The notes beneath the pieces were generated by a model, which did no database searches, was not told where the DNA came from, and saw only the letters and a program-made list of their open reading frames with translations. From assembly GCF_003626635.1 (NCBI RefSeq), contig NZ_RAZT01000008.1, positions 342,579 to 406,578 on the forward strand: DNA of 64,000 bases. The letters run 5' to 3'. The position numbers and the translations under genes were made by a program. This stretch comes from Micromonospora musae. Lineage in GTDB: Bacteria; Actinomycetota; Actinomycetes; Mycobacteriales; Micromonosporaceae. Of this stretch, positions 27,230 to 36,065 are shown in pieces (the stretch's first letter is position 1; each line of letters opens with the position of its first letter).

Positions 27230-28726
27230 GTGTCCGTGCTGCGTACGAAACCGATCAAGGACGTGCTCGCGCAGGGCGACGCCGACGGCACCGACGGCCG
27301 ACCCGGGCTGAAGCGACGCCTCGGCGCGCTCGACCTCACCGGCTTCGGCATCGGCATCGTGATCGGCACCGGCATCTTCACGCTCACCGGCATCGAGGCA
27401 CGGGACAGCGCCGGTCCCGGCGTGGTGGTCTCCTTCGGCATCGCCGGCGTGGTCGCCCTGCTCGCCGCCTTCTGCTACGCCGAGCTCGCCTCCAGCGTCC
27501 CGACCGCCGGCAGCGCCTACACCTACGCGTACGCGACCATGGGCGAGATCGTCGCCTGGATCATCGGCTGGGACCTGCTGCTGGAGTTCGCCCTCGGCGC
27601 GGCAGTGGTGGCCCGCGGCTGGTCCGGCTACCTCGCCGAGCTCTTCGACCTCCCCACCACCTGGTTCGGTGAGGAGGGGAGCGTCGTCAACATCGGCGCC
27701 CTCGCCGTCGTGCTGGTCCTCGGCGTGATCGGCATCGTCGGCATCCGGGAGTCCGCCCGGGTGACCAACCTGCTGGTCGTCGTCAAGGTGGCGATCTGCG
27801 TCTTCGTGGCCGTCGCCGGCCTCTTCTTCGTCAAGGCCGCGAACCTGACCCCGTTCATTCCGCCGGCCGAACCGGCCGCCGACGGGGAGGGCGGCCTGAA
27901 GCAGCCCGTCACCCAGGCCATCTTCGGCCTGGAGCCGTCGGTCTTCGGCTTCGTCGGGGTGCTCAGCGCGGCAGCGGTGGTCTTCTTCGCCTACACCGGC
28001 TTCGAGGCGGTGGCGAACCTCGGCGAGGAGACCCGCAAGCCGCGCCGGGACCTGCCGCTGGGGCTGCTCGGCACGCTGCTGATCTCGACCGTGCTCTACA
28101 TCGGCGTCTCGCTGGTGGTCGTCGGCATGGTGCCGTACACCGAGATCGACCGGGGCGCCCCGATCGCCTCGGCCTTCGAGTCGGTCGGGGCCGGCTGGGC
28201 GGCGATCCTCGTCTCGATCGCCGCGGTCGCCGGCCTGACCAGCGTGATCCTGGTCGACCTGGTGGCCATGGGCCGGATCGGCTTCGCCATCTCCCGGGAC
28301 GGGCTGATCCCGCCGTCGATCGCCAAGGTGCACCCGCGCTGGGGCACCCCGTACCGGATCTCGGCGATCATGACGGTCGGGGTGGCTGTGCTGGCCGGCT
28401 TCCTGCCGCTCTCCGCGCTGGCCGACCTGGTGAGCATCGGCGCGCTCTGCGCGTTCGTGCTGGTGTCGCTGGCGGTGCCCATCCTGCGGCGGACCCGCCC
28501 GGAGCTGGAGCGGCCGTTCCGGGTGCCCTTCTCGCCGGTGCTCCCGATCGTCTCCGCGCTCGCCTGCGTCTACCTGATGCTCAACCTCTCGGTCGAGACC
28601 TGGCTGCGCTTCCTGGCCTGGATGCTCCTCGGCGCGCTGATCTACTTCGGCTACGGCTACCGGAAGAACCGCCTGGCCCGCCGCGAGGCGAGCCCCGTCC
28701 CCGCACCCCGTTCCTCCACCCCCTGA
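27230..28726 (+). CDS. APC-superfamily amino acid permease
   Basis: A 498-residue integral membrane transporter with about 12 hydrophobic helices. Helix 1 holds the glycine-rich substrate motif FGIGIVIGTGIFTLTG. AYTYAYATMGEIVAWIIGWDLLLEF and AYTGFEAVANLGEETRKPRRDLP are typical of the cationic amino acid transporter/YhdG-type group. GTG 27230 is chosen because GGGAGGG lies nine bases upstream. The GTG at 27221 is too close to that site. The transported amino acid is not readable from the sequence. A C-rich tract and a palindrome follow the stop. Confidence 0.9.
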   Translation: MSVLRTKPIKDVLAQGDADGTDGRPGLKRRLGALDLTGFGIGIVIGTGIFTLTGIEARDSAGPGVVVSFGIAGVVALLAAFCYAELASSVPTAGSAYTYAYATMGEIVAWIIGWDLLLEFALGAAVVARGWSGYLAELFDLPTTWFGEEGSVVNIGALAVVLVLGVIGIVGIRESARVTNLLVVVKVAICVFVAVAGLFFVKAANLTPFIPPAEPAADGEGGLKQPVTQAIFGLEPSVFGFVGVLSAAAVVFFAYTGFEAVANLGEETRKPRRDLPLGLLGTLLISTVLYIGVSLVVVGMVPYTEIDRGAPIASAFESVGAGWAAILVSIAAVAGLTSVILVDLVAMGRIGFAISRDGLIPPSIAKVHPRWGTPYRISAIMTVGVAVLAGFLPLSALADLVSIGALCAFVLVSLAVPILRRTRPELERPFRVPFSPVLPIVSALACVYLMLNLSVETWLRFLAWMLLGALIYFGYGYRKNRLARREASPVPAPRSSTP

Positions 28727-28832
28727 CCCCACCACCCACCAGCCCCCACCCGCCCCGCTCCGCGCCCGCCCCGCCCCGCGCCAACCCCGCGCCGCCCCGC
28801 GCCCGCGCCGCCCCGCCCGCGGCGCGGCCTCG

Positions 28833-28882
28833 TTCACGGAAAGAGTGGCCATCCGACGCTGGATGGCCACTCTTTCCGTGAA
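28833..28882. repeat. 22-bp-arm perfect palindrome between convergent genes (family A)
   Basis: Arms 28833-28854 and 28861-28882 are perfect reverse complements over 22 bases, with a six-base loop. The arm core GGAAAGAGTGGCCATCC is shared with the palindrome at 63923-63976. It lies between the amino acid permease and the convergent GH43 gene. A C-rich tract precedes it and no T-tract follows it. It could be a bidirectional terminator or a REP-like element. Confidence 0.85.
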
Positions 28883-28893
28883 AGTGCGGGACG

Positions 28894-28960
28894 CTGCGGG
28901 TGCGCGGGTGCGCGGGTGCGCGGGTGCGCGGGTGCGCGGGTACGCGGGTACGCGGGTGCG
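28894..28960. repeat. 8-bp tandem repeat (GCGCGGGT)
   Basis: The unit GCGCGGGT or its variant ACGCGGGT runs head-to-tail about seven times immediately downstream of the family A palindrome. There is no gene here. It is a simple-sequence tract prone to length change. Confidence 0.7.
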
Positions 28961-29004
28961 GGGGTTCGGGACGGTGGGGGCGTGCGCGGTGCGGGTGGCG
29001 GGGG

Positions 29005-30030
29005 TTAGGGGCGGGGTTGGGGGGTTTTGGTGGGGCCCTTCACGACGGGTTTGCCGTCTTCCCAGACGACCTCGTCCAGCCAGGTCTGCCGCCCCGGGTC
29101 GACGCTGCCCTCCTGGCCGGGCGGCCAGGCGTGGTAGAGCAGCCAGGTACGCCCGTCCTTGACGACCATCGACGCGTGCCCCGGCCCGGACGCCACCTCG
29201 TTGCTCCTCAGGATCGGGTTCTCCGGAGCCTTCACGCACGGGCCGCTCGGCGACTCGCAGATCGCGTACCCCTCGGCGTACTCGGCCCGGTCGTACGCGT
29301 TCGCCGCGAAGAAGAGGTAGAGCCGGCCCTCCTGGCGGTGCAGGAACGGCCCCTCGATCAGGGTTCCCTCCCACGGCTCGGTCTGCTTCAGCAGCTTCGT
29401 CGGCTCACCGACGAGGCTCAGACCGTCGTCGGAGAGGCGCTGGGAGAAGATCCAGGTGTCCACTCCGATGGCGTTGCCGTCGTTCTTCCACAGCAGCCAC
29501 AGGCTGCCGTCGGTGTCCCGGAACGGGCTCGCGTCGATCGACCCGCCCAGCTCGGGCTGGCAGATCAGCGGGCCGGCGGAGTCGTCCCGGTACGGACCCT
29601 GCGGCGAGGTCGCCACCGCCCGCCCCACGCACTGCCGTCCCGCCTCCCTGCCGGCCACGGTGTAGTAGAGCACGAACGACTCCGGCCCGAGCTGGATCGC
29701 CTCCGGGGCCCAGGTCTTCCCCGCGTCCGCCCACGCCGGCAGCTCCGGCAGGGCATCCCCTACCGGCGTCCAGTCGGTCAGGTTCGCGGAGGTGTGCACC
29801 GGCACGTTCCGGCCGTCGGCGTTGGTGTGGAACAGGTACCAGGTGTCGCCGACCCGGATGGCCTGCGGATCGGGGGCGTCGGTCCGGATGACCGGGTTGG
29901 TGAACATGCTCGGGTCACTCCCCGTACTCGTGGGTGTGGGTCGGTCGGTGTCGTCGCCGCAGCCGGAGACGAGCAGTGCGGCGGCGAGAACCGCCGCCGC
30001 ACCGCGTCGCCGGAGCCTTCCGGCCGTCAT
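29005..30030 (-). CDS. GH43-family lipoprotein (arabinanase/arabinofuranosidase-like)
   Basis: A 341-residue lipoprotein: LLVSGC near residue 23 is a lipobox, so the enzyme is probably tethered outside the membrane. The five-bladed propeller domain has the catalytic Asp region TDAPDPQAIRVGDTWYLF and the Glu region LIEGPFLHRQ. The context points to arabinan or arabinoxylan side-chain hydrolysis, but GH43 also includes beta-xylosidases. ATG 30030 overlaps the upstream permease stop as ATGA. The gene is last in the arabinose operon. Confidence 0.87.
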   Translation of the reverse strand: MTAGRLRRRGAAAVLAAALLVSGCGDDTDRPTPTSTGSDPSMFTNPVIRTDAPDPQAIRVGDTWYLFHTNADGRNVPVHTSANLTDWTPVGDALPELPAWADAGKTWAPEAIQLGPESFVLYYTVAGREAGRQCVGRAVATSPQGPYRDDSAGPLICQPELGGSIDASPFRDTDGSLWLLWKNDGNAIGVDTWIFSQRLSDDGLSLVGEPTKLLKQTEPWEGTLIEGPFLHRQEGRLYLFFAANAYDRAEYAEGYAICESPSGPCVKAPENPILRSNEVASGPGHASMVVKDGRTWLLYHAWPPGQEGSVDPGRQTWLDEVVWEDGKPVVKGPTKTPQPRP

Positions 30031-30878
30031 CCCTTCAGGCCGCTGCGCGACACGCCCTGGATGATGTGCCGCTGGGCGAGCACGAAGAGGATCAGCACCG
30101 GCACGCTGGCCAGCACCGCACCCGCCATGATCACCGGATAGTCGGTCACGTACGAGCCCTGGAGCAGGCCCAGGCCGGGCGGCAGGGTCAGCTTCTCCGG
30201 GCTGAAGAGCACGAAGATCGGCCAGAGGAAGTCGTTCCAGTTGGTCAGGAAGGAGAGCACCGCCAGGGTGGCCAGGGCGGGCTTCGACAGCGGCAGCACC
30301 ACCCGGTAGAAGATCTGCCACTGGTTCGCGCCGTCGAGCACGGCCGCCTCCTCCAACTCCTTCGGCAGGGAGAGGAAGAACTGCCGCAGGAAGAAGACGC
30401 CGAACGCGCTCGCCGCGCCCGGCACGATCACCACGGCGAGGGTGTCGATCCAGTTCAGCGAGTCGACGATCAGGAAATTCGGGATGATCAGCGAGGTCGG
30501 CGGGATGAAGAGCGTCCCGACGATCAGCGCGAAGGAGACCCCGCGACCACGGAACCGCATCCGGGCCAGGGCGTACGCGGCCATCGAGGCGGTCGCCAGC
30601 ACCAGCAGCGAGTGCAGCGTGGCCGCCAGCATGCTGTTGAGGAACCAACGCAGCACCGGATTGGCGGAGTTGGTGAGGATCTGCTGGTAGCCGTACCCGG
30701 AGAGCGGGTCGGGCAGCCAGTCCGGCGGGATTCGCTGGGCGCCGTCGTAGGTCTTCAGCGAGGTGATGACCATCCACGCCAGCGGGATCAGGAAGACCAG
30801 GGCCAGCGCTACGAGGATGGCGTAGAGCCCGACCCGGCGCAGCGTGTGCGCGGGTGCGGTGCGCGTGGGCGTCGTCAT
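30027..30878 (-). CDS. Carbohydrate ABC transporter permease (MalG-like)
   Basis: A 283-residue inner-membrane permease with about six helices. The cytoplasmic EAA loop reads EEAAVLDGANQWQIFYRVVLP, which contacts the ATPase. The family commonly uses a shared MsiK-type ATPase, and no ATPase gene is in this operon. It pairs with the upstream permease (start ten bases after that gene's stop). The sugar is probably an arabino-oligosaccharide, from the neighbours. Confidence 0.92.
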   Translation of the reverse strand: MTTPTRTAPAHTLRRVGLYAILVALALVFLIPLAWMVITSLKTYDGAQRIPPDWLPDPLSGYGYQQILTNSANPVLRWFLNSMLAATLHSLLVLATASMAAYALARMRFRGRGVSFALIVGTLFIPPTSLIIPNFLIVDSLNWIDTLAVVIVPGAASAFGVFFLRQFFLSLPKELEEAAVLDGANQWQIFYRVVLPLSKPALATLAVLSFLTNWNDFLWPIFVLFSPEKLTLPPGLGLLQGSYVTDYPVIMAGAVLASVPVLILFVLAQRHIIQGVSRSGLKG

Positions 30879-30888
30879 GGCGGTTCCC

Positions 30889-31857
30889 TCAGTCTTCCCG
30901 GTAGCGGAAGAGGCGGAAGTTGGCGAGGCTCACCACGGCCAGCATCAGCGCGAAGACGATGCTCATCGCGGCGGCGCGGCCGGCGTCGTTGTTGCGGAGC
31001 CCCTGCTCGACGATGTACCAGACCACGGTGCGGGTCTCCGTGCCCGGCGCGCCCTGGGTGATCAGGAACGACTGACCGAAGACGTTCGCCGAGGCGAGCA
31101 CGGTGGTGGTCATGACGAAGAGCAGCACCGGGCGCAGCCCGGGGAGCGTGACGTGGCGGAACCGTTCCCAGGTGCTCGCGCCGTCCACCTTCGCCGCCTC
31201 GTACAGCTCGGGCGCGATGTCCTGCAGCCCGGCCAGGTAGATCACCGCGTTGAAGCCCGAGGTCCACCAGACGGTCACACCGACCAGCGAGATCCACGCC
31301 CACGGCACGTCGGTCACCCAGGGGGTGTCCGACGGCAGGCCGACGGCGCCGAGCACCCGGTTGACCAGGCCCAGGTTCGCGTCGAGCAGGAAGCGCCAGA
31401 GCAGGCCGATGACCGCCACGCCGAGCACGTACGGCGCGAAGTAGACCGCCCGGAAGAAGGTGCGGCCGGGGAACGAGCGGTTCAGCAGCAGCGCCAGCCC
31501 GAGCGGGACGACCACCAGCAGCGGCACCGAGACGACCGTGAAGATCGCGGTCGCCCGGACGCTCTGCCACCAGTCCCCGAAGACCGCTGAGTCGCTGGAG
31601 AAGAGCTCCTTGTAGTTGTCCAACCCGACGAACGGCCGGTTGGGCAGCTGGAAGTCCCACTGGTGCACGCTGAGATAGAGCCCGAGCACGATCGGCAGCA
31701 GGCCGAAGACCGTGAACAGGACCAGATACGGCGCGAGGAACAGATACGGCGTCGCCCGACCGACCCGGTTCGCCGACTTGGCGCCCCGGCGGGCAGCACT
31801 GGCCGCCGGGGGCGGCGCGTCACCGCGCGCCGCCCCGACCTCGATCACGTCCGCCAC
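30889..31857 (-). CDS. Carbohydrate ABC transporter permease (MalF-like)
   Basis: A 322-residue permease with about six helices (first: YLFLAPYLVLFTVFGLLPIVLGLYLS). The EAA loop reads YEAAKVDGASTWERFRHVTLPGL. It starts seven bases after the binding-protein stop and is followed by the second permease, so the two form the membrane channel. The N-terminal stretch (EVGAARGDAPPPAASAARRG) is unconserved. Confidence 0.92.
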   Translation of the reverse strand: MADVIEVGAARGDAPPPAASAARRGAKSANRVGRATPYLFLAPYLVLFTVFGLLPIVLGLYLSVHQWDFQLPNRPFVGLDNYKELFSSDSAVFGDWWQSVRATAIFTVVSVPLLVVVPLGLALLLNRSFPGRTFFRAVYFAPYVLGVAVIGLLWRFLLDANLGLVNRVLGAVGLPSDTPWVTDVPWAWISLVGVTVWWTSGFNAVIYLAGLQDIAPELYEAAKVDGASTWERFRHVTLPGLRPVLLFVMTTTVLASANVFGQSFLITQGAPGTETRTVVWYIVEQGLRNNDAGRAAAMSIVFALMLAVVSLANFRLFRYRED

Positions 31858-31863
31858 GGAGAA

Positions 31864-33192
31864 TCAGCTCCCGTACTTCTTGCGGTTGTCCTCGAGCTGC
31901 CGGTTCGCCTTCGCCACCCCGTCGTCGAGCGCCTGCTTGGGCGACTTCTTGCCCAGCGCCGCCTCGTTGAACGAGTTGTAGAAGGTGGTGATGACCTCGC
32001 CGAGGCCCGGGGTGGCCGGCGGGAAGGCCGCGTAGTCCAGCTCGGGGGCGAGCGCGCTCACCTCGGCCAGCGCCTTGAACTCGGCGCTCTCCCGGACGCT
32101 CTTGCGGGCCGGCACCTGGCCGCCCTTCGCCCAGTCGAGGGAGTGCTGGCTGAGCCAGTTGATGAAGACCTTCGACGCCTGGACCTTGTTGGCGTTGTTG
32201 GCGCGCTGCTTGACGATGGTGAAGTTGTGCGAGTTGGCCCAGGCGGCCGGCTTGCTGCCGATCTGCGGCAGGGGCGCCACGCCCCACTGGACGTCGGGGC
32301 TCTTCTTCAGATCGTTGATCTGCCAGATGCCGTTGAAGGTGAAGGCGTTCTTGCCGCTCTTCAGGGCCAGGTACTCGGCGTCCTGGCCGACGTTCGCCGG
32401 TGAGTGCCCCTGCTTGATCATGTCGACCATCCAGGTGCACGCCTCGACCGCCGGGTCGGCGTTGAAGGTGGCCTTCTTGACCTCGGCGTCGAAGAGGCTG
32501 CCGCCGAACTGGTAGATCAGCGAGTAGAAGGACATCCCGCCGGTGAACTGGAACGGGCTGATCCAGAAGCCCTGGACGCCCGACTTCTTCAGCTCGGTGA
32601 GGGCGGCGGTGAAGTCGTCGCGGGTGGTCGGCGGCTTGTTCGGGTCCAGCCCGGCCTTCTCCATGACCGACTTGTTGTAGTAGAAGCCGAGCGGGTGCAT
32701 GTCCAGCGGGATGCCGTACCGCTTGTTGTTGTAGAGCCCGCCCTGCCAGACCGTCGGCGCGAAGTCCGCCTCGGTCAGCTCCAGCGTCTTGGCCACGTCG
32801 TCCAGCTCGCTGATGACGCCGCGGGCGGCGAAGGTGGCGAGCTGGTCCATGTGCATGACCGCGATGTCGGGTCCGTTCCCGCTGGAGGCCGCGCTGGGGA
32901 GCTTGTTGTAGTAGTCCTCCCACTGGTACGTGGCGACCGAGACCGCGATGTTCTGGTGCTCGGAGTTGAACTGGTTCACCAGCGTCTTGAAGATCTCACC
33001 GTCGCCGCCGGTGAAACCGTTCCACAGCTTCAGGTCCACCTTCGGCCCGGTGTAGTCCTTCCCACCGTCTCCGCCGGCGGCCGGCCCGGACGAGTCGCCG
33101 CCGCCGCAGCCCGCCAGCGTGAGCGTGGCCGCGGCGCCGAGCCCGACGCCGAGCCCGAGGAGCCGCCGCCGGCTCATTTCGTTGTGGATCAT
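31864..33192 (-). CDS. Sugar ABC transporter substrate-binding lipoprotein
   Basis: A 442-residue extracytoplasmic binding protein. The signal peptide has SRRRLLGLGVGLGAA and the lipobox LAGC. The body has the family's usual beta-strand start KVDLKLWNGFTGGDGEIFKTLV. ATG 33192 is chosen because AAGGAG lies nine bases upstream; a second ATG five codons later is possible. It lies 42 bases after the GH51 gene. It should capture the arabino-oligosaccharide for the permeases downstream. Confidence 0.92.
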   Translation of the reverse strand: MIHNEMSRRRLLGLGVGLGAAATLTLAGCGGGDSSGPAAGGDGGKDYTGPKVDLKLWNGFTGGDGEIFKTLVNQFNSEHQNIAVSVATYQWEDYYNKLPSAASSGNGPDIAVMHMDQLATFAARGVISELDDVAKTLELTEADFAPTVWQGGLYNNKRYGIPLDMHPLGFYYNKSVMEKAGLDPNKPPTTRDDFTAALTELKKSGVQGFWISPFQFTGGMSFYSLIYQFGGSLFDAEVKKATFNADPAVEACTWMVDMIKQGHSPANVGQDAEYLALKSGKNAFTFNGIWQINDLKKSPDVQWGVAPLPQIGSKPAAWANSHNFTIVKQRANNANKVQASKVFINWLSQHSLDWAKGGQVPARKSVRESAEFKALAEVSALAPELDYAAFPPATPGLGEVITTFYNSFNEAALGKKSPKQALDDGVAKANRQLEDNRKKYGS

Positions 33193-33234
33193 GCCGTATC
33201 TCTCCTTGGGGGGACGGTATGAAGTGTGCCCTGG

Positions 33235-34746
33235 TCAGCGCGGGTTACCGAAGCGCAGCACGTTCCAGGAGACGGCGGGCAGGCGCACCGAGCACCGGCC
33301 GCCGTCGATGGTGGGGGTGGTCAACTCCCGGGGCGTCACCTTCTCCGGTTCGGCCTCGGTGTTCGTCGCCTCCGGGTCGTCGCCGGCGGCGAGGGTCAGG
33401 TGTGACGTGGCGGACAGCCCGGGCACGCCGCGCAGGTCGAGCTGCAGCTCGAGGTCGGCCTCGCCCCGGTTGACGGCGAAGACGGTCACCTCGCCGGTCT
33501 CCTCGTCGTGCACGGCGACGGTGTCCAGCACCGGAACCTCGCCGTGCTTCTTCGTCTCGTACGTCGGCGAGACCGGCTCGGTGCGCAGCACGGTGCCGCG
33601 CGCGTACCGGGCGGTCAGGGCGAACGGGTGGAAGATGCTCTGCCGCCAGGCCGGCCCGCCGTTGCGGGTGCGGATCGGGGCGATCACGTTCGCCAGCTGC
33701 GCCTGGGCGGCCACGCCGACCCGGTCCGCGTGCCGGAGCAGGGTGATCAGCAGATCGCCGACCACCACCGCGTCGACCGCCGTGAAGTCGTCCTCGATCA
33801 GCGCCGGCGCCTCGACCCAGCCCCGCCGGTCCAGGTCGGCCTGGAGGCGGGACTCGTACCAGACGTTCCACTCGTCGAAGGAGATCTTCAGCTTCCGCTT
33901 CTGGCGCTGCTTGGCGGCCACGTGGTCGGCGGTGGCGACGACCTCGGAGATGAAGTTGTCCATGTCGACGGCGGAGGCCAGGATGCTGGCGCGGTCCCCG
34001 TCGGAGGGGTCGTAGTAGGTGTGCGCGGAGATGTAGTCGACGTGCTCGTAGGTGTGCTCGAGCACCGTCGCCTCCCAGGAGGCGAAGGTGGGCATCCGCC
34101 GGTTGGAGCTGCCGCACGCGACGAGGCTGATCGACGGGTCGACCATCTTCATGGCGCGGGCGGCCTCGGCGGCGAGCCGGCCGTACTCGTCGGCGGTCTT
34201 GTGCCCGACCTGCCAGGGGCCGTCCAGCTCGTTGCCGAGGCACCAGAGGCGTACGCCGAACGGCTCCTCGGCGCCGTTCTTGCGCCGCTGGTCGGAGAGG
34301 CGCGTGCCACCCGGGTGGTTCGTGTACTCCAGCAGGTCCAGCGCCTCTTGCACGCCCCGGGTGCCGAGGTTGACCGCCATCATCGGCTCGACCCCGGCTT
34401 CGTCGGCCCAGGTCATGAACTCGTGCAGGCCGAAGGCGTTGGTCTCGATGGTCTTCCAGGCCAGGTCGAGGCGGCGCGGCCGGTCGCCGACCGGGCCGAC
34501 GCCGTCCTCCCAGCGGTAGCCGGAGACGAAGTTGCCGCCGGGGTAGCGGACCACCGAGACGCCCAGCTCCCGGGTCAGTTCCAGCACGTCACGTCGCAGC
34601 CCGCGCTCGTCCGCGTCGGGGTGGCCGGGCTCGTAGATCCCGCCGTAGACGCAGCGCCCCATGTGCTCGACGAAGGAGCCGAAGAGTCGTCGGTCGGCCG
34701 GGCCGATCGCGAACGCGGGGTCGATCGTGAGCTTCGCGGTCCGCAC
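33235..34746 (-). CDS. abfA: GH51 alpha-L-arabinofuranosidase
   Basis: Cytosolic enzyme removing terminal alpha-L-arabinofuranosyl residues from imported oligosaccharides. The N-terminus (DRRLFGSFVEHMGRCVYGGIY) is characteristic. The acid/base Glu is in LGNELDGPWQ and the nucleophile Glu in SFDEWNVWY. GTG 34746 is chosen because AAAGG lies eight bases upstream and it gives the family N-terminus VRTAKLTIDP; GTG 34755 is also open. It is the first gene of a five-gene minus-strand operon, divergent from the LacI regulator. Operators lie in the intergenic region. Confidence 0.93.
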   Translation of the reverse strand: MRTAKLTIDPAFAIGPADRRLFGSFVEHMGRCVYGGIYEPGHPDADERGLRRDVLELTRELGVSVVRYPGGNFVSGYRWEDGVGPVGDRPRRLDLAWKTIETNAFGLHEFMTWADEAGVEPMMAVNLGTRGVQEALDLLEYTNHPGGTRLSDQRRKNGAEEPFGVRLWCLGNELDGPWQVGHKTADEYGRLAAEAARAMKMVDPSISLVACGSSNRRMPTFASWEATVLEHTYEHVDYISAHTYYDPSDGDRASILASAVDMDNFISEVVATADHVAAKQRQKRKLKISFDEWNVWYESRLQADLDRRGWVEAPALIEDDFTAVDAVVVGDLLITLLRHADRVGVAAQAQLANVIAPIRTRNGGPAWRQSIFHPFALTARYARGTVLRTEPVSPTYETKKHGEVPVLDTVAVHDEETGEVTVFAVNRGEADLELQLDLRGVPGLSATSHLTLAAGDDPEATNTEAEPEKVTPRELTTPTIDGGRCSVRLPAVSWNVLRFGNPR

Positions 34747-34814
34747 GAATGTCACCTTTCGTCATTTCTGATGCCGGGTGACCGCAGTCACCGCCCACCC
34801 GGTGTCCCTGGTTT

Positions 34815-34837
34815 CTACAACGTTGTAGGCAACGTTG
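34815..34837. promoter_or_regulatory. Tandem LacI-type operators between abfA and lacI-family gene
   Basis: CTACAACGTTGTAG (34815-34828) is a perfect 14-bp palindrome with the central CG typical of LacI-family sites. A second core CAACGTTG (34830-34837) sits 12 bases centre-to-centre away, roughly one helical turn. Position between the divergent genes argues that the adjacent LacI-family regulator binds here and controls both. Confidence 0.72.
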
Positions 34838-34890
34838 TAAAGAGCTGACTACGAGGTAAAGTGCCGGTTGTTACGTCGGGAGGGGGGCGA

Positions 34891-35898
34891 ATGCGGCACA
34901 GGCTCAAGGACGTCGCCGAACGGGCCGGGGTGTCGGTGAAGACCGTCTCCAACGTGGTGAACGGCTACGCGCACGTCCGACCCGACACCCGGGCCCGGGT
35001 CGAGGAGGCCATCGCCGTACTCAACTACCGGCCGAACCTCTCCGCCCGCAACCTCCGCAAGGGGCGCACGGGCGTGATCGCGCTCGCCGTACCCGAACTC
35101 GACATCCCGTACTTCGCCGAACTCGCCCGGCACGTGGTGACCGCCGCCGCCGATCTCGGCTGGACGGTGCTGATCGACCAGACCGGTGGCGGCCGCGAGC
35201 AGGAACGGGTCGTCGCCTCCGGCATCACCGACCACCTCATCGACGGGCTGATCTTCAGCCCGCTCGCGCTCACCGCCGACGACCTGATCAACCTGGACGG
35301 CACCCCGATGGTGCTGCTCGGCGAACGCGTCGCACACGGCCCGGCCGACCACGTCGTGATCGACAACGTGGCCGCCGCCCGGGAGATCACCAACCATCTG
35401 GTCGGTCTCGGCCGCCGCCGGATCGCCGCCATCGGCTCCCAGCGCACCCCCGAAGGCGCCAGCGCCCGGCTCCGCCTCGACGGCTACCGGAGCGCGCTGG
35501 AGGAGGCCGGCCTCGGCTACGACGAGGCCCTGGTCGCGCCCGCGCCGGTCTGGCACCGCGCGGACGGTGCGGCCGCCATGCGCAACCTGCTCTCCTCGGG
35601 CGTACGCCCCGACGCCGTCTTCTGCTTCAACGACACCCTCGCCCTCGGTGCGCTGCGGGCCCTGCACGAGGCGGGGCTACGCGTACCCGAGGACGTCGCG
35701 GTGGCCGGCTTCGACGGCATCGAGGACGGACGCTTCTCCGTGCCGACGCTGACCACCATCGCCCCGGACAAGGAACGGATCGCGCGGCTCGCGGTCGAAC
35801 TGCTGGCCAACCGGATCGACGGCGACCGCACCGCCGAACCCCGCGAACTCGCCGCCCCCTACCGCCTGGAATCCCGCGAATCCACCCAAGGCCGCTAA
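34891..35898 (+). CDS. LacI-family transcriptional regulator of the arabinan locus
   Basis: A 335-residue repressor. The N-terminal helix-turn-helix is textbook (LKDVAERAGVSVKTVSNVVNG, hinge NYRPNLSARNLRKG), followed by a periplasmic-binding-protein-like sugar-sensing domain. ATG 34891 is chosen over 34861 because a purine-rich run (GGGAGGGGGG) sits just before it. It probably represses the divergent GH51-ABC-GH43 operon and itself, with an arabinose-related inducer (inference). Confidence 0.9.
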   Translation: MRHRLKDVAERAGVSVKTVSNVVNGYAHVRPDTRARVEEAIAVLNYRPNLSARNLRKGRTGVIALAVPELDIPYFAELARHVVTAAADLGWTVLIDQTGGGREQERVVASGITDHLIDGLIFSPLALTADDLINLDGTPMVLLGERVAHGPADHVVIDNVAAAREITNHLVGLGRRRIAAIGSQRTPEGASARLRLDGYRSALEEAGLGYDEALVAPAPVWHRADGAAAMRNLLSSGVRPDAVFCFNDTLALGALRALHEAGLRVPEDVAVAGFDGIEDGRFSVPTLTTIAPDKERIARLAVELLANRIDGDRTAEPRELAAPYRLESRESTQGR

Positions 35899-35956
35899 CC
35901 CCCCCCGACCCCGGGTCCCCCCGCCGCTTCCCGGCCGCCCGGGGGCCTGGCCCCAG

Positions 35957-36013
35957 TGATCATGAAGTTATTGCCCAACGCGGCGGCGTGTCGGGGCAAT
36001 AACTTCATGATCA
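35957..36013. repeat. 20-bp-arm perfect palindrome between convergent genes (family B)
   Basis: Arms 35957-35976 and 35994-36013 are perfect reverse complements over 20 bases (left arm starts TGATCATGAAGTTATTG), with a 17-base spacer. It lies between the convergent LacI and methyltransferase genes after a C-rich tract. The AT-rich arm contrasts with the GC-rich surroundings. It does not share sequence with the family A palindromes. Confidence 0.85.
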
Positions 36014-36065
36014 TCGGGCCGCGCCGGCCACCGGCGCCCACCGGCGGGCTGGGGGTGGGGGCGGG

